Virus record (IMG/VR): IMGVR_UViG_3300033182_000964
Coordinates: 1-32,646 of that record
DNA length: 32,646 nt
Origin: a virus
Direction: 5' to 3' (one strand)
Positions within the stretch are counted from its first letter, which is position 1. Each line of letters begins with the position of its first letter. Shown in pieces: positions 23,226 through 30,848 of the stretch. The translations under genes were made by a program, and so were the position numbers. The notes beneath the pieces are model-generated. The model had not been told where the DNA came from, made no database searches, and worked only from the letters and a program-made list of their open reading frames with translations.

Positions 23226-24610
23226 TGCGAGTTGAGAGAATCATAATATCGGGGATTCTCAAAAACGATTCTTACAGAAAGAAAGCTTTCCCACATCTTC
23301 ATGAAGAATATTTTCACGATAAGAAAGAATTGAGTATTTTTGAAATAGTTAAGAAACATATCTCGAAATATAAGAGTGCCCCTGTAAAAGATGAACTATT
23401 GACAGAAGTTCAAACAATTCAAATGACAGACAAGGATGTCGAAGATTGTCAAGAGATTGTAAAAGAACTTTTCAATATCGAAACATCTGATGAACAATGG
23501 TTATTGGAAAAAACCGAAGAGTGGTGTCAGGAGAAGTCTGTATATAATGCAGTCATGGAGTCTATTTCCATTATTGATGGCACTGTAAAGAAAAACAAAA
23601 ACATCATTCCAGATATTCTAAAAGAAGCTCTAGCAGTCACATTCAAGATAGAACTTGGACATGATTATATTGAAGATGCTGATGCCAGATTTGAGTATTA
23701 TAACAAGAAAGATGATAAGAAAATTCCATTCGGAATAGACTTGCTCAACAAAGTTACAAGAGGTGGTATTGCTTCGAAGACTTTGAATGTGGTTATGGCA
23801 GGAACAAATGTTGGAAAATCTTTCTTTATGACTGACTTTGCTTCACACTGTCTTGCTAATCAAAAGAATGTTCTGTATATCACTCTTGAGATGAGTGAAG
23901 AAGAACTTGCAAGAAGGATTGATGCCAATCTATTAAACATAAACATAAATGAACTTGATGAAGTTCCTACAAATATGCTCAAGAAAAAACTTGAAGAGAG
24001 GAGTAGGAATATCAAGGGTAAATTAATATTTAAAGAGTTTCCGACAGGTAGAGGAAGTGCAGCAGATTTCAATAAATTGCTTGATGAACTTGAATTAAAA
24101 AAGGGATTCAAACCCGATATTCTTTTTATTGATTATATCAATATCTGCGCTTCCTCTACTCTTGGAACAAAATATAAAGCAGATAAATACTTATATATCA
24201 AAACTATTGCTGAAGAACTCCGAGGTTTGGCAGTCGATAAAGATATTCCTATCTTCACGGCAACACAAACAAATCGAGAAGGATACGGTGATTCGGATCC
24301 AGATTTGACAAACACAAGTGAATCTTGGGGATTACCTGCTACTGCTGACTTTATGTTTGCTATGATGACTGATGACCAGTTAGAACAACTTTCCCAGTTT
24401 CGAATCAAACAACTCAAGAACAGATATAATCGTAAAGACTCGCATAAAAGATTCTGTATCGGTTATGACTTGATGAAGATGCGACTTTTTGATATTGATG
24501 ATGGAGGTATTGGTTCTGTATCAACAGGTCAACAAGATGACACTCCAAGTCACGGCAGTGGATTTCTTCAAAAGAAAAAGACTCTTGATTTTTCTGGCAT
24601 TTCAGTTTGA
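23225..24610 (+). CDS. 41: gp41 replicative helicase (DnaB-like)
   Basis: This 461-aa protein (T4 gp41 is 475 aa) has an N-terminal helical domain, Walker A GTNVGKS (193-199), LYITLEMSEEELARRIDANLL (motif H1a region), Walker B ILFIDYI (D303), TATQTNREG and an arginine-finger region with KNRYNRKDSHKRF. It is the hexameric 5'-3' helicase of the T4 replisome and works with the gp61 primase and the gp59 loader, neither seen here. The start overlaps the uvsX stop (TAATG). Confidence 0.96.
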   Translation: MRVERIIISGILKNDSYRKKAFPHLHEEYFHDKKELSIFEIVKKHISKYKSAPVKDELLTEVQTIQMTDKDVEDCQEIVKELFNIETSDEQWLLEKTEEWCQEKSVYNAVMESISIIDGTVKKNKNIIPDILKEALAVTFKIELGHDYIEDADARFEYYNKKDDKKIPFGIDLLNKVTRGGIASKTLNVVMAGTNVGKSFFMTDFASHCLANQKNVLYITLEMSEEELARRIDANLLNININELDEVPTNMLKKKLEERSRNIKGKLIFKEFPTGRGSAADFNKLLDELELKKGFKPDILFIDYINICASSTLGTKYKADKYLYIKTIAEELRGLAVDKDIPIFTATQTNREGYGDSDPDLTNTSESWGLPATADFMFAMMTDDQLEQLSQFRIKQLKNRYNRKDSHKRFCIGYDLMKMRLFDIDDGGIGSVSTGQQDDTPSHGSGFLQKKKTLDFSGISV

Positions 24611-24617
24611 GGTTATT

Positions 24618-25211
24618 ATGATAAATGTGATTTTTGATTTTGAATCTTTAGGATTAAATGAGAATAGTGTATTGTTAAGTTTGGGTGTTGTTGCTTTTGA
24701 CACAAAAGATTATGATATTCAGAGTGATGGAGTTGAAACGACTTTCAATAAACTTTTAAAGCAAGGTCTCTATGTAAAACTTGACGCAAAAGAACAGACA
24801 TCTAAGTATGGAAGAACTATTGATAAATCAACTCTTATGTGGTGGACTGAGCAAGGTGAGGAAGCGAAGGATGTTCTCCGAAAATCTGATGATGATGTTT
24901 CCTTAGATAGGATGGAATTATTATTGAAAGACTATTTTGAGTTGAATGGTGTCACTAAGAATACTCCTGTTTGGTCAAGGGGTTATACTGAACCTATGTG
25001 GTATGAATCTGTAAAACTGAATCTGAACACCTATGGATCCATAAGACATTATCAATATCGTGATATTAGAACTTTATTGAATGTTGTGATTGAGGATAAG
25101 TATTTGAGTCGAAATCATATTAATACTATTAAACAACCAGAAAATTTTATAAAACATAATGCTTTACACGATGTATGTTTTGATGCAGTTCAATTTCTCT
25201 GCACTCAATAA
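24618..25211 (+). CDS. dexA: DexA-like 3'-5' exonuclease
   Basis: This 197-aa protein belongs to the DEDD exonuclease superfamily, resembling T4 DexA (227 aa). Motif I is IFDFESLG (D7, E9), motif II is near TPVWSRGYTEPMWYES, and motif III is HNALHDVCFDA near the end. A short LSLGVVAFD follows motif I as in the family. The chosen ATG is 24618, just after the gene 41 stop, with GAGG (24609-24612) before it; the longer reading from 24489 would be embedded in gene 41. It probably degrades DNA 3' ends, but its part in infection is not established here. Confidence 0.88.
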   Translation: MINVIFDFESLGLNENSVLLSLGVVAFDTKDYDIQSDGVETTFNKLLKQGLYVKLDAKEQTSKYGRTIDKSTLMWWTEQGEEAKDVLRKSDDDVSLDRMELLLKDYFELNGVTKNTPVWSRGYTEPMWYESVKLNLNTYGSIRHYQYRDIRTLLNVVIEDKYLSRNHINTIKQPENFIKHNALHDVCFDAVQFLCTQ

Positions 25212-25213
25212 CA

Positions 25214-25221
25214 TATAAATA
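25214..25221 (+). promoter_or_regulatory. T4-type late promoter TATAAATA
   Basis: This exact box starts 2 bp after the dexA stop and lies 29 bp before the ATG at 25251. Confidence 0.7.
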
Positions 25222-25250
25222 CTTACACACACATTACACAGGAGGACATT

Positions 25251-25487
25251 ATGTCTAACAAAACACCGTTCGAGATTCGCCTTGAACTTCTAAAAATGGC
25301 GAAAGATTTATTGATGGATGAATACTTTCAAAAAGTGGATGCTATCAATATGAAGTATAACTATGATGTCGAAGCTTGCATCGGAGCAGGTTTAGATATT
25401 CCGGAAAGACCTACAATCCCCTACCCAACTGAAGAGCAAGTTATTTTGAAAGCAAAAGCACTCAACTCTTTCGTAAGTAACGGATAA
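25251..25487 (+). CDS. Conserved 78-aa phage protein, unknown function
   Basis: This 78-aa protein has an N-terminal helix TPFEIRLELLKMAKDLLMDE and an ending PTIPYPTEEQVILKAKALNSFV. The pattern TPxEIRxxLLxMAxDxL...YPTExEVxxKAxxLxxFV is shared by short proteins of cyanophage T4-likes. It has an excellent ribosome site (GGAGG at 25241-25245), an own late promoter and a following terminator, so it forms a single-gene late unit. That suggests a structural or assembly role; the function is not known to me. Confidence 0.8.
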   Translation: MSNKTPFEIRLELLKMAKDLLMDEYFQKVDAINMKYNYDVEACIGAGLDIPERPTIPYPTEEQVILKAKALNSFVSNG

Positions 25488-25494
25488 TCTAAAT

Positions 25495-25514
25495 GGGGGA
25501 TTGAAAAATCCCCC
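25495..25514 (+). terminator. Strong hairpin terminator with GAAA loop
   Basis: GGGGGATT pairs perfectly with AATCCCCC (8 bp) around a GAAA tetraloop, 7 bp after the stop of the 78-aa gene. The T run is only partial (TAAAATATTTTCT). It separates the late gene from the next cassette. Confidence 0.8.
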
Positions 25515-25536
25515 TAAAATATTTTCTCAAAACCTA

Positions 25537-25565
25537 TTGACTTTTCTTTTCAATTATATTATAAT
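25537..25565 (+). promoter_or_regulatory. Sigma70-like promoter of the helicase-nuclease gene
   Basis: TTGACT, 17 bp, TATAAT, 58 bp from -35 start to ATG, the same distance as at 29265-29323. Confidence 0.85.
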
Positions 25566-25599
25566 ATTAATATAAGGTAAGAAAAGGTAGGATTATGAA
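25560..25599 (+). repeat. Leader repeat A (left flank of cassette)
   Basis: This 40-bp stretch from the -10 box to the start codon matches 29288-29327 in 35 of 40 positions, including TATAATATTAATATA and GGTAAGAAAAGG. Confidence 0.85.
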
Positions 25600-27805
25600 C
25601 TCCAAAAAAGCAAAAAATAGACTTAGAAAATTAAAACAGTATGCCAAAAAAATATTTAATGAAGAACAACCCAAGGAAAGAAAGATGGAAAGAAAGATTT
25701 ATATTCTTGAAATAGATCCTGATCAGAAAAAATCTATTAAAGTTGGTCAAACTGATGGATGTGTTGAAAAACGCAACGCTGAAACAATGACCAACGCTAG
25801 TTTACGCCGTAGAGAAGGTACTAGTGCTTGGTGGGAATCGGCATATAAATACGATGGTACAAGATTTACTGATACTGACTTCATAAAATACTTACTTGAA
25901 AAGGGTTACGTATTCGAACGTAATAATAATGATAATAGATCTGAGTGGGTTGAGTTTGATCCAGAAGGTAAACGAGTTACATCCAATCAAATTAAAGATG
26001 AATTAAAGAAATTTATGGGTAGACCAGTATACAACCCTTTAGTACTTAGACCTGCACAAAGATATGTTATTGATGAAATCCAAAAACTGATAGATCGTAA
26101 TTGCAAGTACATTAATGCAGGATTGTGTGTGCGATTAGGTAAAACCGTTATTTCATTAGAAACAGCTGCAAGAAATAATTTTATGCCTGTATATATTGGT
26201 AAAAACTTAACTTCACAAACTAGTTCTAAAATTGATAACGACACATTTGGAATTGTACCAAATTTACTTACAGTCAGTATACATGGTGGAGAAAAAGTAA
26301 AAAAGATTATTGATCAAATTGAAGCAAAAAATGAAAAGAATTTGCCGATTCTTTTCGTTATTGACGAAGTTGATGACGCTTCACATACTAAAAATTCAAT
26401 ATCCACTATTAAACCAATAGTAGAACATTTCAAATCAAATGGAAATCTTGGTTGCGTTATTACTATGAGTGGCACAAGAATTCATAGAGGTGCAAAAGTT
26501 CTTAATCAAATTTCTGAAGGTGGATATAAGGAAGTTTTACTATATTATCATGAAATGCAGATATTACAACCCGAAGTGACATGTAACCGCAATTTCACTC
26601 GTATCTGTTTTTATGATAAATCGAATCCAGATCGTTTTTTAAATATTTCTGATTCATTAAAATGTGACACAGGTCGTAAAGATTTAGTTGAATTCTTTAA
26701 AAGTATATTGTCACGTGACAATAATTTCAAAATTGAATCTAATGATGAGTTCCCTCATTGGTTTGTTAAAATTTGTGCAAACAAACTAGATGGTGTGGGT
26801 ATATTAATAAAATTACTTAATAAAAACTGTTCTGAAATTGATGGTCAAAAATATGTTTATTTTGCGATTAATGGCAAAACCACAAAAAATAAAACTGCTC
26901 AAAAATATTGTCAAAACCTTATTCAAAAAAACAAGGATAAAATTTGCGTTTTTATTTCACAAGGTATGGCTACAACTAGTTTCAGTGTAAAGGGTATTGG
27001 TAATAGTCTTGTGTTGACAGATAATAAGTTAACTGCCGATGATATACAGGCATTACATCGAAGTGCTACTTGGGCTAAGGGGAAAGATGAATGTAATATG
27101 GTTGTTGTAACCACAAATGGTGATGAAGAATACAAATATGATGATGTATTTGAAAATGAGATTAAATCGGATAATCCAGAAGATCAGAAAATAAAGTATA
27201 AAAGTGTTTTAAATAATAACAGTATAACTCACATTATTACCAATGGTACTACCAAAGGCAGTAGTAAGCATTCAGTAAAAATTGAAAGTAAAAATGTTGC
27301 AGATTATATTGATAAAAAACAAAAAGCAATGAAATCTGTTAATAGTCTAGTGATTGCAATATATGGTGAAGATGTTGATCCTGAGTTACGTGAATGGATT
27401 GTTACTAATGCTAAAGGTTTAATCTCAAAAAGTAAAAAATTTAAAAGTGGAAAACCAGACTCAATTGAATCAGATTCAAGTCACAAAGATAATAAAGAGA
27501 CCTCAAAAGAAAAAAGTGGTAAAACTTCTAAAAAAGAAATAGAAATCACTCGACAGTTCGTGAAAGACTCTATAAATTTACCTGCAATTGCTAAAGAACA
27601 GGGAATTGGTATTCGAGATTTGTCTAACCTTAATGCGAATTTGGGTGTGGATTTAGAATTATTTTTTGATGTGTATGATTCTGTAGAAGGGTTTAAATGT
27701 GGTATTGATTTAATCTATAGGGATTGTGATGACAGGAAGTATTTAAGAGAGTGTATTGAGAGAACGATGTTTAAAAATGATTTTCTTGACACATTAATGC
27801 CTTGA
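25595..27805 (+). CDS. GIY-YIG-type (T5orf172-like) nuclease fused to SF2 helicase; restriction-like
   Basis: This 736-aa protein has an N-terminal domain (about 33-122) with IYIL (35-38), KVGQT (49-53), Arg60 and EW (117-118), the layout of T5orf172/GIY-YIG nucleases. An SF2 core follows: LRPAQRYVIDEIQ, motif I VRLGKT (179-184), motif II DEVD (257-260), motif III TMSGT (290-294), and QALHRSATWAKGK (from 485) as motif VI. A Lys/Ser-rich linker (about 620-655) leads to a C-terminal domain (about 656-736). It is followed by two methyltransferase genes, so a DNA restriction or translocase role is inferred. An alternative start exists at Met31. Confidence 0.75.
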   Translation: MNSKKAKNRLRKLKQYAKKIFNEEQPKERKMERKIYILEIDPDQKKSIKVGQTDGCVEKRNAETMTNASLRRREGTSAWWESAYKYDGTRFTDTDFIKYLLEKGYVFERNNNDNRSEWVEFDPEGKRVTSNQIKDELKKFMGRPVYNPLVLRPAQRYVIDEIQKLIDRNCKYINAGLCVRLGKTVISLETAARNNFMPVYIGKNLTSQTSSKIDNDTFGIVPNLLTVSIHGGEKVKKIIDQIEAKNEKNLPILFVIDEVDDASHTKNSISTIKPIVEHFKSNGNLGCVITMSGTRIHRGAKVLNQISEGGYKEVLLYYHEMQILQPEVTCNRNFTRICFYDKSNPDRFLNISDSLKCDTGRKDLVEFFKSILSRDNNFKIESNDEFPHWFVKICANKLDGVGILIKLLNKNCSEIDGQKYVYFAINGKTTKNKTAQKYCQNLIQKNKDKICVFISQGMATTSFSVKGIGNSLVLTDNKLTADDIQALHRSATWAKGKDECNMVVVTTNGDEEYKYDDVFENEIKSDNPEDQKIKYKSVLNNNSITHIITNGTTKGSSKHSVKIESKNVADYIDKKQKAMKSVNSLVIAIYGEDVDPELREWIVTNAKGLISKSKKFKSGKPDSIESDSSHKDNKETSKEKSGKTSKKEIEITRQFVKDSINLPAIAKEQGIGIRDLSNLNANLGVDLELFFDVYDSVEGFKCGIDLIYRDCDDRKYLRECIERTMFKNDFLDTLMP

Positions 27806-27830
27806 CATTGTATTTTATTTATGGTATTAT
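27802..27830 (+). promoter_or_regulatory. Sigma70-like promoter of methyltransferase genes
   Basis: TTGACA, 17 bp, TATTAT with TGG before the -10. Its -35 overlaps the stop of the helicase gene, so the methyltransferase pair can be expressed separately from it, as is usual for modification genes. Confidence 0.8.
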
Positions 27831-27869
27831 ATGTATATGAGATTAAAAAAGGGGACAGGAGTAACTAAG

Positions 27870-28841
27870 ATGTCAAAACTAATTATTTGTAGTAATCAAA
27901 ATATTCTAAGTTATTTTGAACGTGTTGCTAAAGGTGACACAATTGTTCTAGAAGATGATGTATCTAAGAAAAGATGGCTCCTTTTTCTTGAAAAATGTGA
28001 AATTTACGAGAGTGATGTTAATTTTATAACACAAGAGGGGTTTCTGGATATGAAAGATGTTAAATTTGATGCTATTATAGGTAATCCACCTTACAGTTTA
28101 GCTGGAAATAAAACTGGTAAAAGAGGAAGAGCTGTAACTTTATATGATAAATTTTATAAGAAATCTGTAGAACTTAGCCCTATTGTTTATATGATAGTTC
28201 CAGATACTAGTAGAAATACACAATCCTTTAATAATTTTATTCAAAATATTGATAATTGTAATAAAGTTATCCCAATTGACGACAATGTATTTGATATTAA
28301 TCAAAAAGTTTGGTGTTTAGTTAAAGATAAAAATTGTAAATCCCCTAAAGCAATTAAAATTGAAGATGTTAAATGGATTCCAAACGAATTTCCTAAACAG
28401 AGAGTTCAATGGTCTAAAGGTAAATTAAATGTGACGGGAAATAGGAACTTGTTAAAAAATATTGAAGGGGAATATACCGTCTACCACAAGATAAATGGTA
28501 AAGGTTGTATCAAATATTCAAGTGAATTCATAGATCCTAAGAAATGCTTTCCATCCGATGGATATGCTGTAATTATGCCACAACAGATTCAAAAAAATGG
28601 GTGGACTAGAACCGATATTATTAAATGTGATGGGAAACAATCTGCAATGAATGGTGTGAATTTAGCTTTTGTTAAAACTAAAGAAGAGGCTGAATATTTG
28701 GTTAAATATATGAAGTCTGATAAATTTATAAATCAAGCTTTGTCATATTGTGGTGGACAAAATAATGTGAAACTTGGCACATTGAAATTAATTAACATGG
28801 ATGATTATGAATTTGGAAAAGATAAGAAAACATCTCTTTGA
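27870..28841 (+). CDS. Adenine methyltransferase catalytic/target-recognition half (NPPY)
   Basis: This 323-aa protein has the catalytic motif IV of N6-adenine DNA methyltransferases, IIGNPPY (69-75), followed by the usual helix with YDKFYKKSVEL and YMIVPDTS, then a region like the target recognition domain of Eco57I-type enzymes (YAVIMPQQIQKNGW, TKEEAEYLVKYMKSD). It lacks the AdoMet-binding motif I upstream of NPPY. That part is found instead in the next gene. The start is 27870, since GGAG (27859-27862) precedes it; the ATG at 27831 overlaps the promoter. The protein is probably active only with its partner. Confidence 0.8.
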   Translation: MSKLIICSNQNILSYFERVAKGDTIVLEDDVSKKRWLLFLEKCEIYESDVNFITQEGFLDMKDVKFDAIIGNPPYSLAGNKTGKRGRAVTLYDKFYKKSVELSPIVYMIVPDTSRNTQSFNNFIQNIDNCNKVIPIDDNVFDINQKVWCLVKDKNCKSPKAIKIEDVKWIPNEFPKQRVQWSKGKLNVTGNRNLLKNIEGEYTVYHKINGKGCIKYSSEFIDPKKCFPSDGYAVIMPQQIQKNGWTRTDIIKCDGKQSAMNGVNLAFVKTKEEAEYLVKYMKSDKFINQALSYCGGQNNVKLGTLKLINMDDYEFGKDKKTSL

Positions 28842-29259
28842 AAGAGAGTATATGAGTGGTATTGATAGAGAAGAACTTCGTGTAAAAACTACAGCAGAAA
28901 TATTCACTCCAACAATCCTTGTGGAGGATATAATAAATGGAATGGATCCAGAATTATTTGAAGATGAGAGTAAAACCTTTTTAGACCCTTCTGTTGGTGA
29001 TGGTCAAATTTTAGTTAGTGTATTCTATAGGAAATTACAGAATGGTATTGAATTCGAACAAGCTCTTTCCACTTTATATGGTGTTGATTTAATGCAAGAT
29101 AATGTGGATTTATGTCGTGAAAGGTTATTATGTGGTCGTGAAGACCTTAGACATATAGTTGAAAATAATATCGTTTGTGCAGACGCTCTTCGATATCATT
29201 ACCGTTTTGATGGCACTCCTGCATACGATCAAAGTCCAGATTTACTTTCTTTTTTTTAA
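28801..29259 (+). CDS. Adenine methyltransferase AdoMet-binding half
   Basis: This 152-aa protein (if the first ATG is used; ATGs at 28807 and 28852 are also possible) carries motif X-like TAEIFTPTILVED (FTP at 35-37), motif I FLDPSVGDGQ (DPSVGDG 62-68), motif II YGVDL (D96) and motif III VCADAL (D128), and stops where an intact enzyme would continue to NPPY. NPPY is in the preceding gene, so the enzyme is split between motifs III and IV with the halves in reverse order. The genes overlap by 41 bp in different frames. The C-terminus SPDLLSFF has the LxxFF clamp-binding pattern. Confidence 0.8.
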   Translation: MIMNLEKIRKHLFEREYMSGIDREELRVKTTAEIFTPTILVEDIINGMDPELFEDESKTFLDPSVGDGQILVSVFYRKLQNGIEFEQALSTLYGVDLMQDNVDLCRERLLCGREDLRHIVENNIVCADALRYHYRFDGTPAYDQSPDLLSFF

Positions 29260-29264
29260 AACTA

Positions 29265-29293
29265 TTGACAACCCACCCATTTTTTAGTATAAT
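29265..29293 (+). promoter_or_regulatory. Sigma70-like promoter downstream of cassette
   Basis: TTGACA, 17 bp, TATAAT, a full consensus, directly after the methyltransferase stop. It drives the gene at 29323 and perhaps the following operon. Confidence 0.88.
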
Positions 29294-29327
29294 ATTAATA
29301 TAGGGTAAGAAAAGGAGATATTATGAA
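29288..29327 (+). repeat. Leader repeat B (right flank of cassette)
   Basis: This is the second copy of the leader at 25560-25599, with 35 of 40 positions identical and the same distance between -35 and ATG. Confidence 0.85.
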
Positions 29328-29559
29328 ATTTGGTTTGACTTATGAAGAGAAAATGGAAAGACAGAAATCTTTTTGGAGTTTATCGGAAGAAGAGGTTTCT
29401 AATCTCATTATAGAAATAGAAAAATATATTGAAAGGTTTAATCAAGATCCTTTTCTTGTGATTGCTAGAAAAGAGTTAGAACAAGATTTAGAAACTCTAC
29501 ATACCATTCTGTTAGAATTCCAATATGGTAAAAGAAGAAATCCTTCAACTACTAAATAG
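29323..29559 (+). CDS. Small helical protein, unknown function
   Basis: This 78-aa protein is almost wholly helical and charged (LTYEEKMERQKSFWSLSEEE, EVSNLIIEIEKYIERFNQD), ending with a basic tail. It has a strong promoter and an AAGGAG ribosome site. No motif is recognised. Its leader is nearly the same as that of the helicase-nuclease gene, so the two may once have shared the same position next to gene 25251. Confidence 0.65.
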   Translation: MKFGLTYEEKMERQKSFWSLSEEEVSNLIIEIEKYIERFNQDPFLVIARKELEQDLETLHTILLEFQYGKRRNPSTTK

Positions 29560-29576
29560 TTAGTAAGGATTTTGAG

Positions 29577-30848
29577 ATGAGAGAATATTCAATTACAACA
29601 GACATTATACTTGAATCTAAAAGCAACAAAAATTTACATTTAGAGCATTTAGAAGACTATCCATTGAATGATGGGTATAAGGGTATAACAAAAACTGTTT
29701 CTTTCCTAAATTCAGTATTTGACCTCCTAAAAGGTAACTCGGAACTTAATGTTGATGTAACCGTAAAGTATGACGGTGCACCTGCAATATTCTGTGGAAC
29801 AGACCCCTCTGATGGTAAGTTTTTTGTAGGAACCAAATCTGTATTTTCTAAGAGTTCCAAACTTGTCAAATCATTATCCGACATATCTAAATACGGATAT
29901 CCTGCAGGTTTAGCAGATAAGTTGAAAGTAGCATTCACAGAACTTTCCAAAATAGGAATCAAGAATGTCTTGCAAGGGGATATGATGTTCACCTCTTCCG
30001 ATATACAAAAGAAGAAGATAAACGGCATTCCTCACATAATGTTCCAACCAAATACCATAATCTATGCTGTTCCCGAAAAGTCCGAACTAGGAAAGAAGAT
30101 TATGTCTTCTAAAATAGGTATAGTTTTCCATACAACTTATTCTGGGGACTCATTGGAAAGTATGCAAGCATCTTTCGGTGCTAATGTGAGTCAACTGAAA
30201 AAAGTTTCTTCTGTTTGGTTTGATGATGCATATTATAAAGATGTCACTGGATTCCTTTTTTCTGGTTCCGAAACAGATGAAGTTTCCAAGAAGATAAAAG
30301 AGTTAGAAAGACTCGGAAATTCTATAGGTAAGAAATCAATGTCCAACATCTTTGAAATACAGAATCAATTCAAGTCTAATGAAATGGGAGCAGGGATTAA
30401 AACATTTTTCAACTCCAAAATTAGGTCAGGGTCATTACCTTCTGCTAATCTTAAATCTTTGAATGAGTATTTCTCACATTTCCAAAATCACTTCCAAAAT
30501 AAAATAATATCAAAATTGAAAACTGAAAAGTCTAGAGCACAGAAACTGGAAAGAATGAACAGTATGTTGACTCTTATGAAAAGAGAAACTTCTGCTCTAG
30601 TTAAACTCCTTAAATTTATGAAGTTGACGATAGAGATTAAAAATATGTTGATAAGGAAGTTAGAGAAGAACTCATCGAAAGGTCTTGGAACTTTTGTGAT
30701 TGATGATAAAGGTTTTAGAGTGACGACTCCAGAAGGGTTTGTTGCTATTGATAGGTCTTCTGGTGGAGCAGTTAAATTTGTTGACAGGTTGGAGTTCTCA
30801 AGACTCAATTTCACTGTTGATAAGAATTGGTCAAAGGCAAGTGTATGA
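29577..30848 (+). CDS. Ligase-like nucleotidyltransferase with long helical insert
   Basis: This 423-aa protein contains the covalent nucleotidyltransferase motif I VKYDGAP (K64, D66, G67), FFVGTKSVF (82-90), VLQGDMMF (131-138, like motif III) and, at the far end, PEGFVA (385-390, like motif IV) and VKFVDR (399-404, like motif V). In ligases these motifs lie within about 200 residues. Here a region of roughly 150-200 residues, mostly helical, separates III from IV. Related long proteins of unknown function are common in cyanophage T4-likes. An RNA or DNA ligase-type reaction is plausible but unproven. The ATG has AAGGA at 7 nt; the stop overlaps the next ATG (ATGA). Confidence 0.65.
   Translation: MREYSITTDIILESKSNKNLHLEHLEDYPLNDGYKGITKTVSFLNSVFDLLKGNSELNVDVTVKYDGAPAIFCGTDPSDGKFFVGTKSVFSKSSKLVKSLSDISKYGYPAGLADKLKVAFTELSKIGIKNVLQGDMMFTSSDIQKKKINGIPHIMFQPNTIIYAVPEKSELGKKIMSSKIGIVFHTTYSGDSLESMQASFGANVSQLKKVSSVWFDDAYYKDVTGFLFSGSETDEVSKKIKELERLGNSIGKKSMSNIFEIQNQFKSNEMGAGIKTFFNSKIRSGSLPSANLKSLNEYFSHFQNHFQNKIISKLKTEKSRAQKLERMNSMLTLMKRETSALVKLLKFMKLTIEIKNMLIRKLEKNSSKGLGTFVIDDKGFRVTTPEGFVAIDRSSGGAVKFVDRLEFSRLNFTVDKNWSKASV

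Noticed and set aside
24489-24617. N-terminal extension of dexA within gene 41
   Set aside because: The 43 extra residues only mirror gene 41 in another frame; the ATG at 24618 has a ribosome site and begins right at the exonuclease motif I.
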